A stretch of DNA of 64,000 bases, taken from assembly GCA_050084515.1 (NCBI GenBank), contig CM114271.1, positions 67,642,001 through 67,706,000 of the forward strand, written 5' to 3'. Shown here in pieces: positions 18,566 to 31,464 of the stretch. Every line of letters begins with the position of its first letter. The first letter of the stretch is position 1. The notes below the pieces were generated by a model. The model did not search any database. It was not told the DNA's origin and worked only from the letters and a program-made list of their open reading frames with translations. A program made the position numbers and the translations under genes. Source of the DNA: Blasia pusilla. Taxonomy: Eukaryota > Marchantiophyta > Marchantiopsida > Blasiales.

Positions 18566-21500
18566 GAGCATATCCAATACTCGAGTAGATTTCAGGTTTG
18601 GTTCCGAGGTGCCCGTTGGTTTTTAGGGTGTGGGTCGCATAGAAGACTCCGACGGGAACGTGACCCGCCCGCGGAAGGAATCTGTTACCGGTGAGACTTG
18701 ATCTTCAGGAGCTGTCCGCCGTGAGTCCGTGACATCTGCCAGCCATCTCCACGTCATCCTGGAGATAACCGAATAGCCACAGATCACTTTCGTAGCTGGG
18801 GACCTGTCCGATAGTCGGTGAACTGATTCCGTCACTAGATAACCTGCGTCTGTCACGGAGGACCCAACGGATTCGCGCATCATAACGATTTGCTATCGAA
18901 TCTGCACGGCGTCTGAATCACGGGCGCGCCCTGGCTTCAGTCTAGAAGGACTGCAGTGGAGGAAGGATAACCCTAGTTACCCTACGCAGTCTACGTCGCG
19001 CCGCCCGCGGAGTCCGAGACTATGTTCTTGTTCGACGTAGGGAGAAGAACACAAGGATTCATTCATCCTCAACTTTCTTTCACGCAGATTTAATAAAATT
19101 ATTATTATTATTAATCAATGCTGAAATTATTTTCCGAACTGTTTCATGTGCTCTTTATTTTTGGGTGTCTGTTATACTTTTTACCTTCAAATCTTTGGAA
19201 ACAAAAAAACCTCATTCTATAATACTCCACATATGAAAAACAAAATGATTTTTAATGTGCGCCTCGAAATGAGTGAAAATATGAGGCCAGGGATTCAGAA
19301 TACAATCTAATAAAAGAATGAAAAACCGATTTCTGCTTAGAATATTCCTACTTTCATCTACGAGAATTGTATATCAAATGGATAAATATAGTTTATTCAT
19401 TTAATTCTCATTCCCTTGCACATGGTATTCTACTCGTGTACATGTGTTAATTCGTCCCCTACCGAATGCACCTATTTTGAGGGGGGGGTGGGGGGGAATG
19501 CAAAGCTCATGAGCCTAGAAAGCGATATTATGCTCCAAAGTGTTCCCCGAGTCACCATTAGACCTCCTTCATAAACCAAAGGCGTATTGACTTCGAGCTG
19601 GAGGGCATCATACTCTCTTTTCTTTTGAGGCATATGCATTCATTTATTCTTCCCTTCAATTATTCTCCTCCTCCCCTCCTTCTTCTTGTCCACATGCAAC
19701 GAGATGACTTGTAAAATAGGGAGGATCTAATGAGAAGGAAGAATCTGGTGTTCAATGTTTTCACCACATGCAGATAGTACACAATTCCCCCTTAACTATG
19801 AGAGCACAAGAATTAGGAATTTGAGTTGATTTAGTATGGTATTTGGGGTTTTTCCACCCAAGTCAATGAGAGTTTACAAGAATAAAAGATAACCCTACCA
19901 ACCATCTTCAAAAGATGTTCATAAGTTATTCATGGATTTTGAGTGAAAGAAATTTCATGTAGAGATATTTTTTAGTTCTAGAATATAATTTATTTTATTA
20001 TTATGAAATTTTGTAAAGAGTTTGTTTTAGGTGTTTTAAATTACAACTAGAAACTCTCATGAGAATTTTTTTGGATGCATGATTAATATTTCTATCTACA
20101 AAGAAATTTTATTGAGGTAAGTATATATGATTTGATAAAACTAAATATAGCTTTATGCTATAGAAATATCAATGAGAATATTTTTAAATAAATTAATTCC
20201 AGTGAATTTTTATTTTTTTCATAACTTTGCGTTAATATCTATTAAGTTTCCTCTTTGGATGCTTAAGATTGAGTCTTTGGATTAGAAATGAACTGAATCT
20301 AGATTATTTCAAGAAAAAATTTTCTTGAAAAATTTCGTGCTAGTAGTTGCTACCCCTAAGAGATTTTCTTACCGCCCAAGTGACACATGTCAAGTAAACA
20401 TGTGTTTGAAATTCAAGAAGGGGGGTAGATGTAGAAAATGTTGAGCTCTTAGACTATTGGATAAATAGTTTTAGAACTCATTTCAAAATAAATCCAAAAT
20501 AAATGTCTCCTATTGTGGGAATAAATGCCTCCCCGCCATTTCAGAAAAGGAGTTTTGTTCTATCTTGAACCTTAATAATAGTAAATTCACCCAAAAAAAA
20601 ACTAAACTATTGCGAGAATGATGTCGTCCTTAATTTTTCTATCCTCAACCCTACTAAAAATATTATAAGTAGTCAAAAACCCAACTAAGCCTCAACTATT
20701 TATTGTGGGAATAAGGTCCTCCATAAAAATTTCTTATATCTTAAATCATCTATAAAAGAAAAAAGGATGAATGTCATATTATGACTTTTGTACCCATAAC
20801 GTGAATCCATAGATGCTTGTCTAGGGACTCAAGTGTTTATTATTGTCTCTTATATCTCAAATCTTGTCATTTTATATCCCATTAAAAATATGTGATAAGA
20901 TTGAAATAAATTCCACATCACTTCATTCATTTGAATAATTTTATTTGGATATTTGTAACTAAAATCTTTCAACATGACTAATTCTTAGCACACATGACTA
21001 GTAACTTAATTTTGTATGAATGTCCAAGTCTCCTCTTTATTTCCTTGGATAGCGATTTGCAAGTCATAACGTTGTTCAGGATATTACATTTTGTATTGCT
21101 TGCAAAGTTGCAAGAGTGGCTAGCGTGGTAGTGGTTGATAAGGTAGTTAGAGATCCTATATGAGAGTTAGTTCGGGCACACGTGGTTGCAAAAGGAAGTT
21201 GAAAGAAGATTGGTTCAAGAAGTAGCAAAAAAAAAAAATGATTTAACTATAGATTTGTCTTTACGAAGGATTGTCACATTGCTTCATCCCATTTGCTACT
21301 AAGACGTATAAGGCTATGGGCAAGAGGTATGATGCTTTCCTTATTGAGTATGTACATATTCTCCATTCGAGAAATGGGTTGAACCTAGCTAATACACTCT
21401 CAGATTGTAGATGGAAAGTCTCCCTATCCCCAATAGTGTGCAATAAGCTTAACCAGAGTTCGGGGAGTGTTTCCGTGGGAACCTTTACATTGCCAAGAAT

Positions 21501-22140
21501 TCCACATCAAAAAGAGTAATCCCGTTTTCAAATATGTTACACAAAGAAGCTACAAAAATCCAATTGGTTTTTGGTAGGCAACTTCAAAATAACTCAAAAA
21601 TTCTCAATTTTAACCTGCTAGTTTTACTTGTAACCGGGGATCTCCCCTAAAACTGGGATGAGGATGTGGGAGACATGAGTGCTATAGGCCCTCTCAATGG
21701 TAGTGATGTTTGTTTAGCCCGTCATTTCTATTTTCTTACTGTTGGTGATGTAGAATTTTAGAGGTTACCTTTTTTTCACGTTCGTGTTTTCCTTCCCTCT
21801 AAGTCCGCCCTCCTTCTACTTGCTTCGGGTTCCATCTTCATTTACTCACGTCAAGTTTCTCCAATTTTTTCTTCGGTTTCTTCACGGGAGGGTACCTTTT
21901 GACTTGGAAACTTTTAACAATTAATAATATAATACTGTAAAATAACCTGATAGTAACACAAGTGAACTCCATGGAAATTTGAATATTGGACTTGTTCCTC
22001 AATCATTTTCATTCTCTTCGCTCCTTTCAACGAATACGATAAACTTGCACCCAATAAAAACGGGGCTTTTTCTCCTTTCCCATGCACCAACTTCCAAACC
22101 GAACAAAAGAGATGCCACCCAAAAACGAAAAGCAAAGGCT
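18566..22140. other. Intergenic DNA, no gene seen
   Basis: 18570-19060 is GC-balanced without a recognisable product. 19060-22140 is AT-rich with homopolymer tracts, including a poly-G run near 19480. The small frames at 21261-21519 lie on both strands and look non-coding. Confidence 0.6.
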
Positions 22141-22450
22141 CTAGTGCATAATGGCACGACCTAATATCAAAAGAAAGCAGCTGGAGAGAGTAGGTTCGTC
22201 CTTGTAGCCTTCCCTGGACAGCCTACGGCCTTTGACCACGGGTTTATCCTGTACTGCAGTTTGACCGCGCCGGAGACCGGGGCAGCCGTTGATATCCGAA
22301 ACCCGGGGAATCTGGTATACCGGGGAGTCTTCCCCTAGCCATGTAGGTAGGTAGCCTACGAGCCTTTTCAACTCCCCGCTTCGTACCCCCCCTTAGGGGT
22401 AAGTCCGGTTGACCGATCGATTCTACCAAGCCCGTAACTTTATGCGATGG
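22141..22450. other. GC-rich, ORF-containing block of possible organellar origin
   Basis: A sharply bounded block of about 300 bp, GC-rich between AT-rich flanks, is open on the minus strand from 22371 to 22141 in one frame and from 22429 to 22244 in another. The text (for example GGTAGGTAGCCTACGAGCC, short GC palindromes, CCCCTTAGGGG) has the feel of plant mitochondrial intron or spacer DNA. I cannot identify a gene in it. Confidence 0.3.
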
Positions 22451-25400
22451 TTTTATTTGGGCTGTTCGGTTTCGTTTCAGCCGGTTTCATTTAAACAATT
22501 AATTAATTAATTCGCCTCCTTAACGAAAGCAGCAGAATTCTGATAATTTCTGAAGTTTGAAGGGAAGAATATCACGTAAGAGACTGAAAATTAAACTTAC
22601 CATAACGAAAATGCTGCAATTGTTTTATTTAAAGAAGGTAGTACGAAATGGGGTATCTAGCGCCGCGTTCGTGTACATCTATTTTGACATTAAGACGCAG
22701 TTTCGAGTTTGCATTTGTCAAAAGACTGACTTTGACATAACGTCACATGGATACGCGCGCATTAGATACTACTCCTTAAGCAAGCGTTGCCCCCCCACAA
22801 AAGTCCAATGCGATCGAGCATCATTCCGAGTCAATCAAATAATGCTGTCTTGCAAGATCAGAAACCAGAATCTCTAACAACAATTCTTTTCCACAAGTCC
22901 AAAGGATCGTTCACGTCAACAAACCTTCTGCTGAATGATTGTCGTCGAGCCAACGATGAAAACCCACAGCCCTCCCCTCTTCTCGGTGGGACCCAACTGT
23001 CCCAACAACAACGTGAAAACACCGCCCCCCCTCTCGCTCGCGCAATGCGATGTTGACAAAACGTGTCATTTTCCCAGTCGCTTGGACCGGCGAAAAACAA
23101 ACGAAGACATTCTTCACCTTCAGTGATTACTGGGCTTCAGAAGTTCAGGGGAGCGGTGAAAACGTACTCCCGCAGCACAACAGGAATGAGGATTACGAGG
23201 GAAGGGTCTCGCTAACTAAATAAGACAGGTTTAGACGCCATTGAAGCGTTCGAGGGATGAGCGTGGACCCATTCCATACGGTCCCCGACAAACGTCGCGG
23301 TGAGCGTGACAGTGATATCGTGCTGGGCTGAAAGGTGGAAGTGCGTTACAGGCCGAGGGGACTCGGTGTTCTCGAATTAAGGGGGGGGAGGGCTTTGGAG
23401 CGGAGCGGAGCGGGGCGCCGCCATCGCAGGGGCTTGGAAATCGTTGTTGCTTGTGGAAAGCGGAAAAGGCGATGGACGCCACGAGAAACTGCCAGTGGGG
23501 CATGAGAATGGCTGGCAGTGGGCTGGGAAAGGAGGAGGAGAAATCGCATGTATTGGAGCCCGGCTCCCATCGCCGGGGACAATGTGGGGTCGCCGTCTCG
23601 TCACATTCCAGTGTACGCCATGTGCGAGGGGTGGACCCGTCTGCGTGCAGCTAGATCCGTTGAAAACCTGATAGCACTGGAAGGTGGGGAACTGTGACAT
23701 GAGCCGGGGCGTCATGATTCCTCGCACGGAGACGCGATGTCAGCCAGACTCTTGCCCTTGGAGCTTCGGAGATAGGATAAGCATCCTGCAAGTTCTGAGC
23801 TGTTGATCAGTCACACAGATTCACCCCCCCCGAAAGTGGACGGGAGTGGCGTGGCGTGCAGGTGTGGACTCTGGAGATTGCGATGTGGACTTTCGATTGG
23901 CAGACTCGCGCGCGCTTCCGGATGCTGTTCCCCTGTACCCTTGTGTCAGTGGGGGAGCAACGTTGCGCCCAGATGGTCCACGGGCGGTTCTGAACCCCCT
24001 GTCAAAGAAAATCCGGAAGAAAATTTTTTTTTTAAAAGAAAAAAAAAAGTGTCCCTTCCCGACTTCCATAACTGAAGTGGATCTTGTTGCAAAAGCACCC
24101 CCGGGTCTGGCTCTGCCGTGCGGTGGATGATTGACGCTTGATGGGCGCCCTGTGTCGGTATAAGTTCCGACTGGCACCCACAGCCGGTGGTTTACATATA
24201 TATACTCGCTCGATCCCGGCGCAGGGTTTCTGATCTATAGCCATGACGCCTCGGGCAACCTCTCTTTCAAGAGAAGAGAAGGATAGAAGAGGACCCGTCT
24301 ACAAAGCTTGGCTCTAAAGATTCTCCGTATCTCGTCACACACACAACTCCTCAACAGCTCTACACAGCTGGGTCCTGGGTCGCATGTGGACTCATCGCTC
24401 TGTTCTGCTTTCCGACGATGCATCCGTTTATCCCCTCAACGTACACAGCGTCACAGACTTTCGAGTCTGCCTGTCAAATAGGCCTCACAAGATCATTAAG
24501 AGAAGTGGACAAGACGACGCAGCGGTGGTTGAACACGGTAAAAGCGAGAGCTTCTTGATCGCATCCCAGATCCATGACTCAGGGTCCCCAAACTTCCGGA
24601 AGGATCGTAATAAGCACTCCAAGCAGCAGAGCAACGCTCGCACTTCGACATGCCGGGCCCTAAATGGAAAGGGATTAATGGGAGGACAAGAAGTTAATGT
24701 TAATCGGATTAGATGGCGGTCGAGCAGGCTGATGATGCACCATTGCACCCGAGCCCGAGGATGAGTTCGGTGGGAAAGAGTTTTCAAAGTGTGGGGAGAG
24801 AGGTGCAATCAGAGGGAGTCCGAAAAGTGCGTTCTATGATTACGAGCCTCTCCAATCAATGTCCACGCCACAGGCGGTCCTCGTTTTCTGCCCGGGACAC
24901 GGCACGGCCCACGGGTGTCGCCTCGCCTGCGGTGCTCTTGGCACTGTTGGGTTTGAAGGAACAAGCGTCCGTGCGGGGGAGAAAGCTACACCTGTACAAT
25001 TTCTCATGTGGAGTGCACGCTTTGACATCATCACTTGTTGGTGCCCGCGTGTGTACCGTAACTTCAGCGTGCAATTCGGATCTACAGAAGCTAAAGATCC
25101 GAGAGTCGTTCAACTCCCTCTGAAGGTCCCCCGAACACTCACAAATCCGGATCCGGACCGCTCTTGCACATCCCTCAACCGTCACAGAACAGAACCCCCC
25201 CCACCTTCGAAACCAGTTTCGCGACATTTCTGAATGCGTCTACTCATCTGGAAACCATGAACGAGAACGTATGAATCCCATGATGCTCACGTTCATGAAC
25301 GCCATCGAAAACTTGGGCTGAAATCCTCCGTCTTCGCCCGGCGGGTGCTACAACTCCGTGAACTCAAAGCTTGGGCTCGCCGTATTACGGCTCAACTTCT

Positions 25401-26268
25401 TTGGATAGAATTATAATCGTTCATAAAGAAGAATAATTACAAGTAACCCATTGCTCTATGGCGCATGCGTTTGTAAACAATGACAATATCTGAGTATATC
25501 TAGACGAGTTCTATTGGACATTTCCGGAGCTCATTTCCATTTCTTTTTCATTTCTAATCTGACGATGCCGGTCCGCTTTCCCACTCAGAGTTGTCCCTGA
25601 GTTCAACAATAAGAAGCAATTGTATGCCCTTTTGACTAGCCTCTAGAGAACCTCTCTGTACATAATGACGAGATTTCTGTATAGCATAGGCGACTTCTGA
25701 TACAAGTAGCCGGAGGTCATTTCTGAATCAGCGTCTCTGTTCTAATCTGATCCGCTTCGACGTTGAGGCGCGCAATCGGGAGCAAGTCACGCCGTTGAGA
25801 ATTCCTAAACTTCTGTCGCAAACACCGTCCGCTCCGCTCACACGAACGCGACTTGCCTCGATCTTCTCCTCTCTGAAACCTACTTGACAGAGTCGGATGT
25901 CTATCCACAGACTGGCCATTACAAGTTCCCCCGATCCCTCCGGACTCCCGAACTGGATTTCTGACTCGCCGCCTCCGAGGCACCACGCCATGCCAGACCA
26001 GGCCATGTCGTGCTAGGTAGCGGGGCATTGCATTTACTATTGAAAGACATCCTCCTCCTCAAGTCTTAGACTGTTTCTTTCTAGTATCTAGAATAGCGCT
26101 AGGCAGGTATTTCTCTCCGTCGGACCAACGAGATGAATGACAATTTCCGAGTGGGTTGGATGAATAATTTGCCCATGGGTGAGTCGGGAATCGAGACTTA
26201 GATGATGTTGAGAACAGAAGCTTTGCGTGGTCCGCGCGCGGATTTGGGAGCTTGGATTCGTTCATCGA
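22451..26268. other. Non-repetitive, GC-balanced intergenic region; possible promoter near 24195
   Basis: Starts with an (AATT)n tract (22497-22515). From 22.8 to 25.3 kb the base composition is balanced and I see no transposon signature. Overlapping frames on both strands lack domains. A TATA-like ACATATATATAC at 24194-24205, followed by GC-rich and CT-rich sequence, could be a core promoter, but no convincing downstream coding exon was found. It is 1.4-3.4 kb beyond the 3' end of the GT47 gene. Confidence 0.35.
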
Positions 26269-27693
26269 TCAAGCGGCCTCGGCCAGCGATCTCTTGTAAT
26301 CTGCAACCCTCTCGATCACCTTCTGTAAGCCGAGCTCGAATGCATCTTTGGTGGTGCTCCAAGGATCGTTGGAGTAATCGTTGTAGATGAGATTGGGAAT
26401 GAAGGACACGATAGTCTTGCGCATTTTGCGAATCCTTCCCGGACTGTATTTGCCGAGGATCTTCTGGATGGACACGCCGTCCTTGAGATCGTCTTCCGAG
26501 ATGTAAACCGAGTAGGTGGAATAGTCGCTGGGAAGATGCCAAGTGTACTGAGTGAAGGCCGAATCCGGATGGAAGAACACCGGTATTGATCCCGCGATCA
26601 AGCAGTCGAAAGTGGACCTCCGCGTGGCGCTGTCGCCTCGCGGCTGCAGACAAAAATTGGACTGCAGGAAAGACTTGTAAATCGCTATGGGGTTGTGGCT
26701 GCATGTGATCTTGTGGCAGTCCACCATAAGGCAAGTTTTGTTCCCTGCCTTGGTGCACTGATTCCCCACTATGCCTCTGATGCTCCAGTCGAGCTCCGGG
26801 CGAGGAGCTCCGACATACGACATGAGGTACTTCCTCTCCGAGCTCTGCACTTCCAGAATCCAGCTCCATAGCCTCTCGGGGGACGAGGGGTGGAATCCTG
26901 TGGGATACGGAATCGCCTGCTCGTTTTCCGCCGTGGGCTCCCTCTCCATCATGAGATTGGTGGTGTTGGCGATGAATTGCCGCGTACTGAACCCCGTTCC
27001 CCACACGTCCTGCATCCGGAAGTCCCATGTGGTCCTCCCCAGCACGAAGAAATGGTCCCGCCCCTCGAACCGCCTCCACCAGCGGCGAGCGTTCGTGTCC
27101 ATCCACTCCACGATCTCCGTCCCGAACTCCGACCGCTTGTCGATCGTAGTTTCCAAATTGGGCACCTCGTAGAGTAATCGCAGGGCGTCGATCCCAGTGT
27201 AGTAGGGGATGAAGAACGCGTCCGCTCGGGACGGATCGAGAGTCCGACAGCGGTACGATTGCATGCGAGAGTGGTAGATCATTTCCAGCATGTAGGAATC
27301 GGTGTCGTACCAGTGCCTGTCCCACTGCCCCTCCAATTGCGAGTGATTCAAGTACCGAACTCCGTAGCCCCCGTGGGTGAATCGCGGGCACAGATTGAGC
27401 CATGCCATGAGACCGCGATCGCACAAGGATTTGTTGCGGAAGAAATCGCTGTTGAATCTCGAAGGCAGTTCATACATGTACACCCTCCTGCCTCTGCACA
27501 AAGAATCCGAATCCTCCACCTCCCCGACATTGGAAGCGTACGAGACTGCGAGCGCGGGCTTCAGGCTCTCGAGGGACAGGTATCCGCTGTCCATCGAGTC
27601 GAAGCCCGAGCAGATGAGCGTGACGAGTCCCAAGGCGAGCAAGCACACCCACGCGAAGTACTTCGGGGGAGGCATTTTGTTTCCCTTCCTCAT
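26269..27693 (-). CDS. MUR3-like GT47 glycosyltransferase (exostosin domain), probable xyloglucan-type galactosyltransferase
   Basis: This 474-residue intronless protein is a type II membrane protein. It has a short basic tail (MRKGNKMPPPKY), a membrane anchor at about residues 12-29, then a lumenal GT47 domain. Seen: YMYELP at 72-77, ADAFFIPYYTG at 158-167, GRDHFFVLGRTTWDF at 211-225, IPYPTGFHPS at 261-270, MSYVGAPRPE at 291-300, and the signature FCLQPRGDSATRRS plus FDCLIAGSIPVFF at 347-374. N-glycosylation sequons occur near 88, 116, 243 and 318. Such enzymes act in the Golgi, adding galactose or related sugars to xyloglucan or other matrix glycans (subgroup A, MUR3/XLT2/KATAMARI relatives). 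The donor and acceptor cannot be read from the sequence. I chose Met at 27693 because it gives a typical short cytosolic tail. The frame is open to 27861. It is somewhat shorter than Arabidopsis MUR3, and no catalytic-core gap is visible. Confidence 0.92.
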   Translation of the reverse strand: MRKGNKMPPPKYFAWVCLLALGLVTLICSGFDSMDSGYLSLESLKPALAVSYASNVGEVEDSDSLCRGRRVYMYELPSRFNSDFFRNKSLCDRGLMAWLNLCPRFTHGGYGVRYLNHSQLEGQWDRHWYDTDSYMLEMIYHSRMQSYRCRTLDPSRADAFFIPYYTGIDALRLLYEVPNLETTIDKRSEFGTEIVEWMDTNARRWWRRFEGRDHFFVLGRTTWDFRMQDVWGTGFSTRQFIANTTNLMMEREPTAENEQAIPYPTGFHPSSPERLWSWILEVQSSERKYLMSYVGAPRPELDWSIRGIVGNQCTKAGNKTCLMVDCHKITCSHNPIAIYKSFLQSNFCLQPRGDSATRRSTFDCLIAGSIPVFFHPDSAFTQYTWHLPSDYSTYSVYISEDDLKDGVSIQKILGKYSPGRIRKMRKTIVSFIPNLIYNDYSNDPWSTTKDAFELGLQKVIERVADYKRSLAEAA

Positions 27694-27722
27694 GGCAAGG
27701 CGGAGCTTTAGTAGGGCAGACT

Positions 27723-27782
27723 CATCCAATCTGCCAGGCAATCTCCTCAGCACATCCAATCTGCTAGACAATCTCCTCAGCA
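27723..27782 (-). repeat. 30-bp direct repeat x2 just upstream of the GT47 start
   Basis: 27723-27752 and 27753-27782 are two adjacent 30-bp units differing at a few positions. On the minus strand they are in frame with the GT47 ORF and would encode VLRRLSSRLD / VLRRLPGRLD if translation started at 27861. They may be 5' leader, or a variable N-terminal extension. Confidence 0.85.
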
Positions 27783-30199
27783 CACAGAGTGCGGTGGTAG
27801 GCCTCCTTATAGACGCCAACTCGCAGTCCGCCGCGAGCATCGAAAGGAACTCTACCCCCACGGCACCAGATTCTTCGGCGCTTCAAAACCCAGCAGTTCC
27901 GAGAGACGATGACCTGCAGTCCTCCACCCTCCACGCCCCAGGCGCCAGAGTCGACTCCATCGCAATCGAAGAACCCTGAGCGGGTGTGAAAGTAGATTCC
28001 CTACGAAATCGACCTGCTCGGGAAATCTCCGCACACCCGACGTTTGCACGACCCCATCCGATCGATTTTTTTCGGGAATTGGTTGTCAAAGACTTTCACC
28101 CGAGCTACCTACCAGAAAACCTAATTGGTCAGCCTCCTCGAACGCTCTCCTCCCGCTCGAGGTATTTGGAGCCCTGGTCGTCATCCCGCCACGGCTGGAA
28201 TCTATCTAGAGAGCTCTCATGATCTCCTTCAGCAAGTTCCTACGACTACCCCTGAGCATCGAGCAGCGTGTCATTCGAGAGGGAATTGTCCTGGGAGCGA
28301 GCAGTGGACCTCTCGGAGGAGATCAGCGATGCAGAGTAGCTCTTCATTCCACCAAAGTTGACGAAAAAAATGCACGAGACGTGCGACACGGATCCTCTCA
28401 ATGAGAAAACAATCCGAATATCGCGGATACCGCCGCTCCAATCTCCAGCCCTGCGCGACTTCTTGATGGATCGGTGCTCGGACGAGGCTTCTAATCGGTT
28501 GATCGATCGTCTTTCACATTCGACACATATGTCTGTCTCTCCGAACCCCGATCTGAAATACTTCGCTCTGCATCGGGAGCGCCCACTTCTCCACAGAGAT
28601 TGTCCGCTCTAGTCACTCACTTGTATCAATAGTCCTCCGTTACGACGCCTACAGCGCTCAGAGTCCGTCCACAACTCGGTCCGCAATTCCTTTTGCCACG
28701 TCCCTGCAACCGAAAACCCCGTGGCCATGGTGGGCCAGGACATGATCGCCAGCCTAGGACAAGCTCACCCCATTACTACCACCCGTGCGGTCTGCCCCGG
28801 CCCCCACTCACTTTCCGGAGGCTACTACTAGCCGTAATCCACCACACCGTCGCCGTCGCCGTCGAGAACCCAGATTATGTCCCTAGAATAACGTAGGGCC
28901 TGTGCTCTCTTGCTAATATGGGACGATCATGGGTTCAACTTCCGCCCCCAGGTGTTCCTCTGTGATCCTGCTATTCTCACGGAAGTCGGCTAAGAAGCTC
29001 CCTTCCCCTCCCACCCTTTCGTTTCCCCTTTAAGGCGTGTCTCCAAAGGCCCTCCATCCCTCCGTCTTCGGTCCCGATGCTCCTCCTACTAAGTCTGGGC
29101 CCCTTCTTCATTTCCGGTCCTACACTTGGCCACACGTCCTCGGCTGGTGGAACTCTAACTACTCTGCGGGAAGTTGGCTGAGGTTCCATTAGTTTGCTTT
29201 GTTGGATCGACGATATATTTACCGACGAAACCGCTCTTTTCCCGAAGCACAACATGCCCGCCCGGATTTTTGTAATTTGACGAAGAAACGATGCCTGCCC
29301 GGAGGGTACTTTCCAAAAAGTTTTGCAAGGGGACGGAAGTTCTTAATTTTTTCCAAATTCTCAGTTTTCACCGGCTGTTTACAAGAAAGTTGTTGTTTGT
29401 TGCAAAGAATGTTTGTCTTTGCCACCCTCTTGTGCGAGTTGTCCAAAATAGTTTTTCTTTCATAGATGAATCTTTCTTTTCTTCAGGCAACATGTCTTCA
29501 ATAATTTTAATAAATCGATCTAACGGCTATCGGGGAGATTGCTCCACCAATATTTGGAGCATCTTAAGGGCATCTCCACCTTATCACGCAAAGTGGGGCT
29601 TATTGCATGCTAGAAAAGCATACTCTAAACGTGTACCTCCAAAATAATATTCATGGTAAAGTTGGGCCCTTGGCACGGAAAACGCTGAAGCTTTCGGATC
29701 GCAGGGTAACCGTGTGAACATTAAAGTTTGATGATCCTCATCGTGGGACAAGTGAGAACTAACCAAACAACTTTTGGACCTTTAAGCAAACAAATGAATA
29801 AATACCTTGTACTGGGCTCATGTTACCCCCCATTAGAAAATGTGCGGCACTATGGGTACACATCCACCAGTGTTTAAAATTGGATTTTAAAAAATCCAAT
29901 TTAGGACATCTTATTAAATAGACCTCCCCGTGATTATCTACACTATTGAAATCGGAAAATATTTTTGAGAATGGAAATTCATACTAACTAAACAAATGAA
30001 ATCTTGTCTATGTAAGAAAGGTTTTCTACACATCCAAGTAGGTTTCATTAAAATCCAATAGCTAGTATGTTAACTACACTATTATTCGAAGACTGTTTTT
30101 CAAATGGTGACAACTGAATGTCTTTTAAACTCAAAATTTAAAATGCATGGCATCGCCGGGCATTTAAAAAGCATAATAGGACGTTTAGGGTTACAAGAC

Positions 30200-30225
30200 C
30201 GTGCGATGCACGAGTCCTAACTAGT
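30200..30225 (+). mobile_element. Possible Helitron 3' terminus
   Basis: A CGTGC-GAT-GCACG hairpin (30200-30212) is followed after 8 nt by CTAGT (30221-30225). A short hairpin followed by CTRR-T is the 3' end signature of Helitrons. Similar hairpins recur at 31446-31462 and 44612-44624. The 5' TC end was not located. Confidence 0.35.
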
Positions 30226-31440
30226 ACTAGTAGGGCCATTCATTTCCTTCCGATGGGGAACAACTACGTGGAGGGAGAAAACTTCAGTTTAGTCCACACG
30301 AGTGGATTTTATTGAATAATAATAAAAAAATTATTAGAGACAACAAATTTAAAATTCATATTGTCCGAAAGAGGACAAAAATCTTTTCGGACGTCCCTAA
30401 AAATGGCCGTTTACAGAAACGGAAGCCCTATGTAAGTACTCGTTTCTTCAAACGGGCATTTGCCATTGCCACAACTCGGGGTTCCTCCCAACTCCGGGAG
30501 TGAGTGGCCCTAATAGAACCAAAACTAGTGGGATTTGTACGGCATCTCCTCCCATAGCCAACTCTTTATAATTTGGATGATATGAATCATAAATCCCAAG
30601 TTTACTCGATTTTATCCTCTTTCTCGTTTCATGTCACATCGTGACCAATCTTAACGAGGCCTTCTTTATGGGACCCTAAAAGAACTAGAACGGGTTCGTA
30701 AACGGGTCCCTAGCGCAATTTAGAAGGGCGAGTTAGCTGAGAATGAGACAAACGGGTTCCCTCATTCCTCCGCCAACGAGCGCACCTGGGTTGGCCGGAG
30801 TAACAGACGGTCTGAGTGAGCCGCTAATTTGGAACGATCGCCACAATAAGTAGAAAGGGTCGTAACTGTCGCGTGACCTGATTTTATTTTTGGAATTCCT
30901 AGAATTCTGGAGGTTACCGACAAGCGCTTAATCTACCGGTAACGCTCCACCGGTAACAGGTCCGGTAAATAGATTCCAGACTAATTATAGTTAAGGTCAC
31001 TGTTCCTAATCAGGCAACAGTACTGTACTGTGATTCCTTCATCGCTTTCTTGTCAGGTTTCCCGTCGATACTTCTCCGGTTGGTCAAACGAATGTCGAAC
31101 TCTTCTAAGAATGTTGTTGAATAACGAAAAAATAAATGATTGCAGAAATAGAATCCTAATAAATAAATGAAAATCAGGCAAAATGGCAGGAGGAGTACAT
31201 TTTTCTCCATCTTCGTATTTACCGGGATTATAAACTTAAACCTCTTTTAAGAATGACTTTTTTTCAATCCTTTAAATTTTAACGTTTTTCCCATATTTTT
31301 CTACCTTTTGAGAACAACCTCCACGATTCTTAAAATTAACACTCTAGCTTGGGTTTACAAAGAAAAGAAGTTTTTTTCTTGATGATATGAAAAGGAGGTT
31401 ATACTTGGTTAGGAAATTAGCATGGATTATTGTATATAAT

Positions 31441-31464
31441 ACTGGTTAGGACCGTGCGATGCAT
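31441..31464 (-). mobile_element. Possible Helitron 3' terminus (variant)
   Basis: On the minus strand GCATCGCAC is followed by GGTCCTAACCAGT. This resembles the + strand end at 30200 (GCACGAGTCCTAACTAGT), with CCAGT instead of CTAGT and an incomplete hairpin. It supports a dispersed family with a common end. Confidence 0.25.

Noticed and set aside
22141-22450. Ribosomal RNA fragment
   Set aside because: No conserved rRNA core segment could be recognised, and the block is open in two frames.
26198-27424. A 408-codon minus-strand frame overlapping the GT47 gene, and several long plus-strand frames opposite it (26771-27979)
   Set aside because: They are other frames of a GC-rich coding sequence. 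Only the 26269-27693 frame shows family motifs (YMYELP, FCLQPRGDSATRRS).
28890-28975. A tRNA-like segment with GGGTTCAACTTCCGCCCCC
   Set aside because: No matching acceptor or anticodon stem can be drawn.
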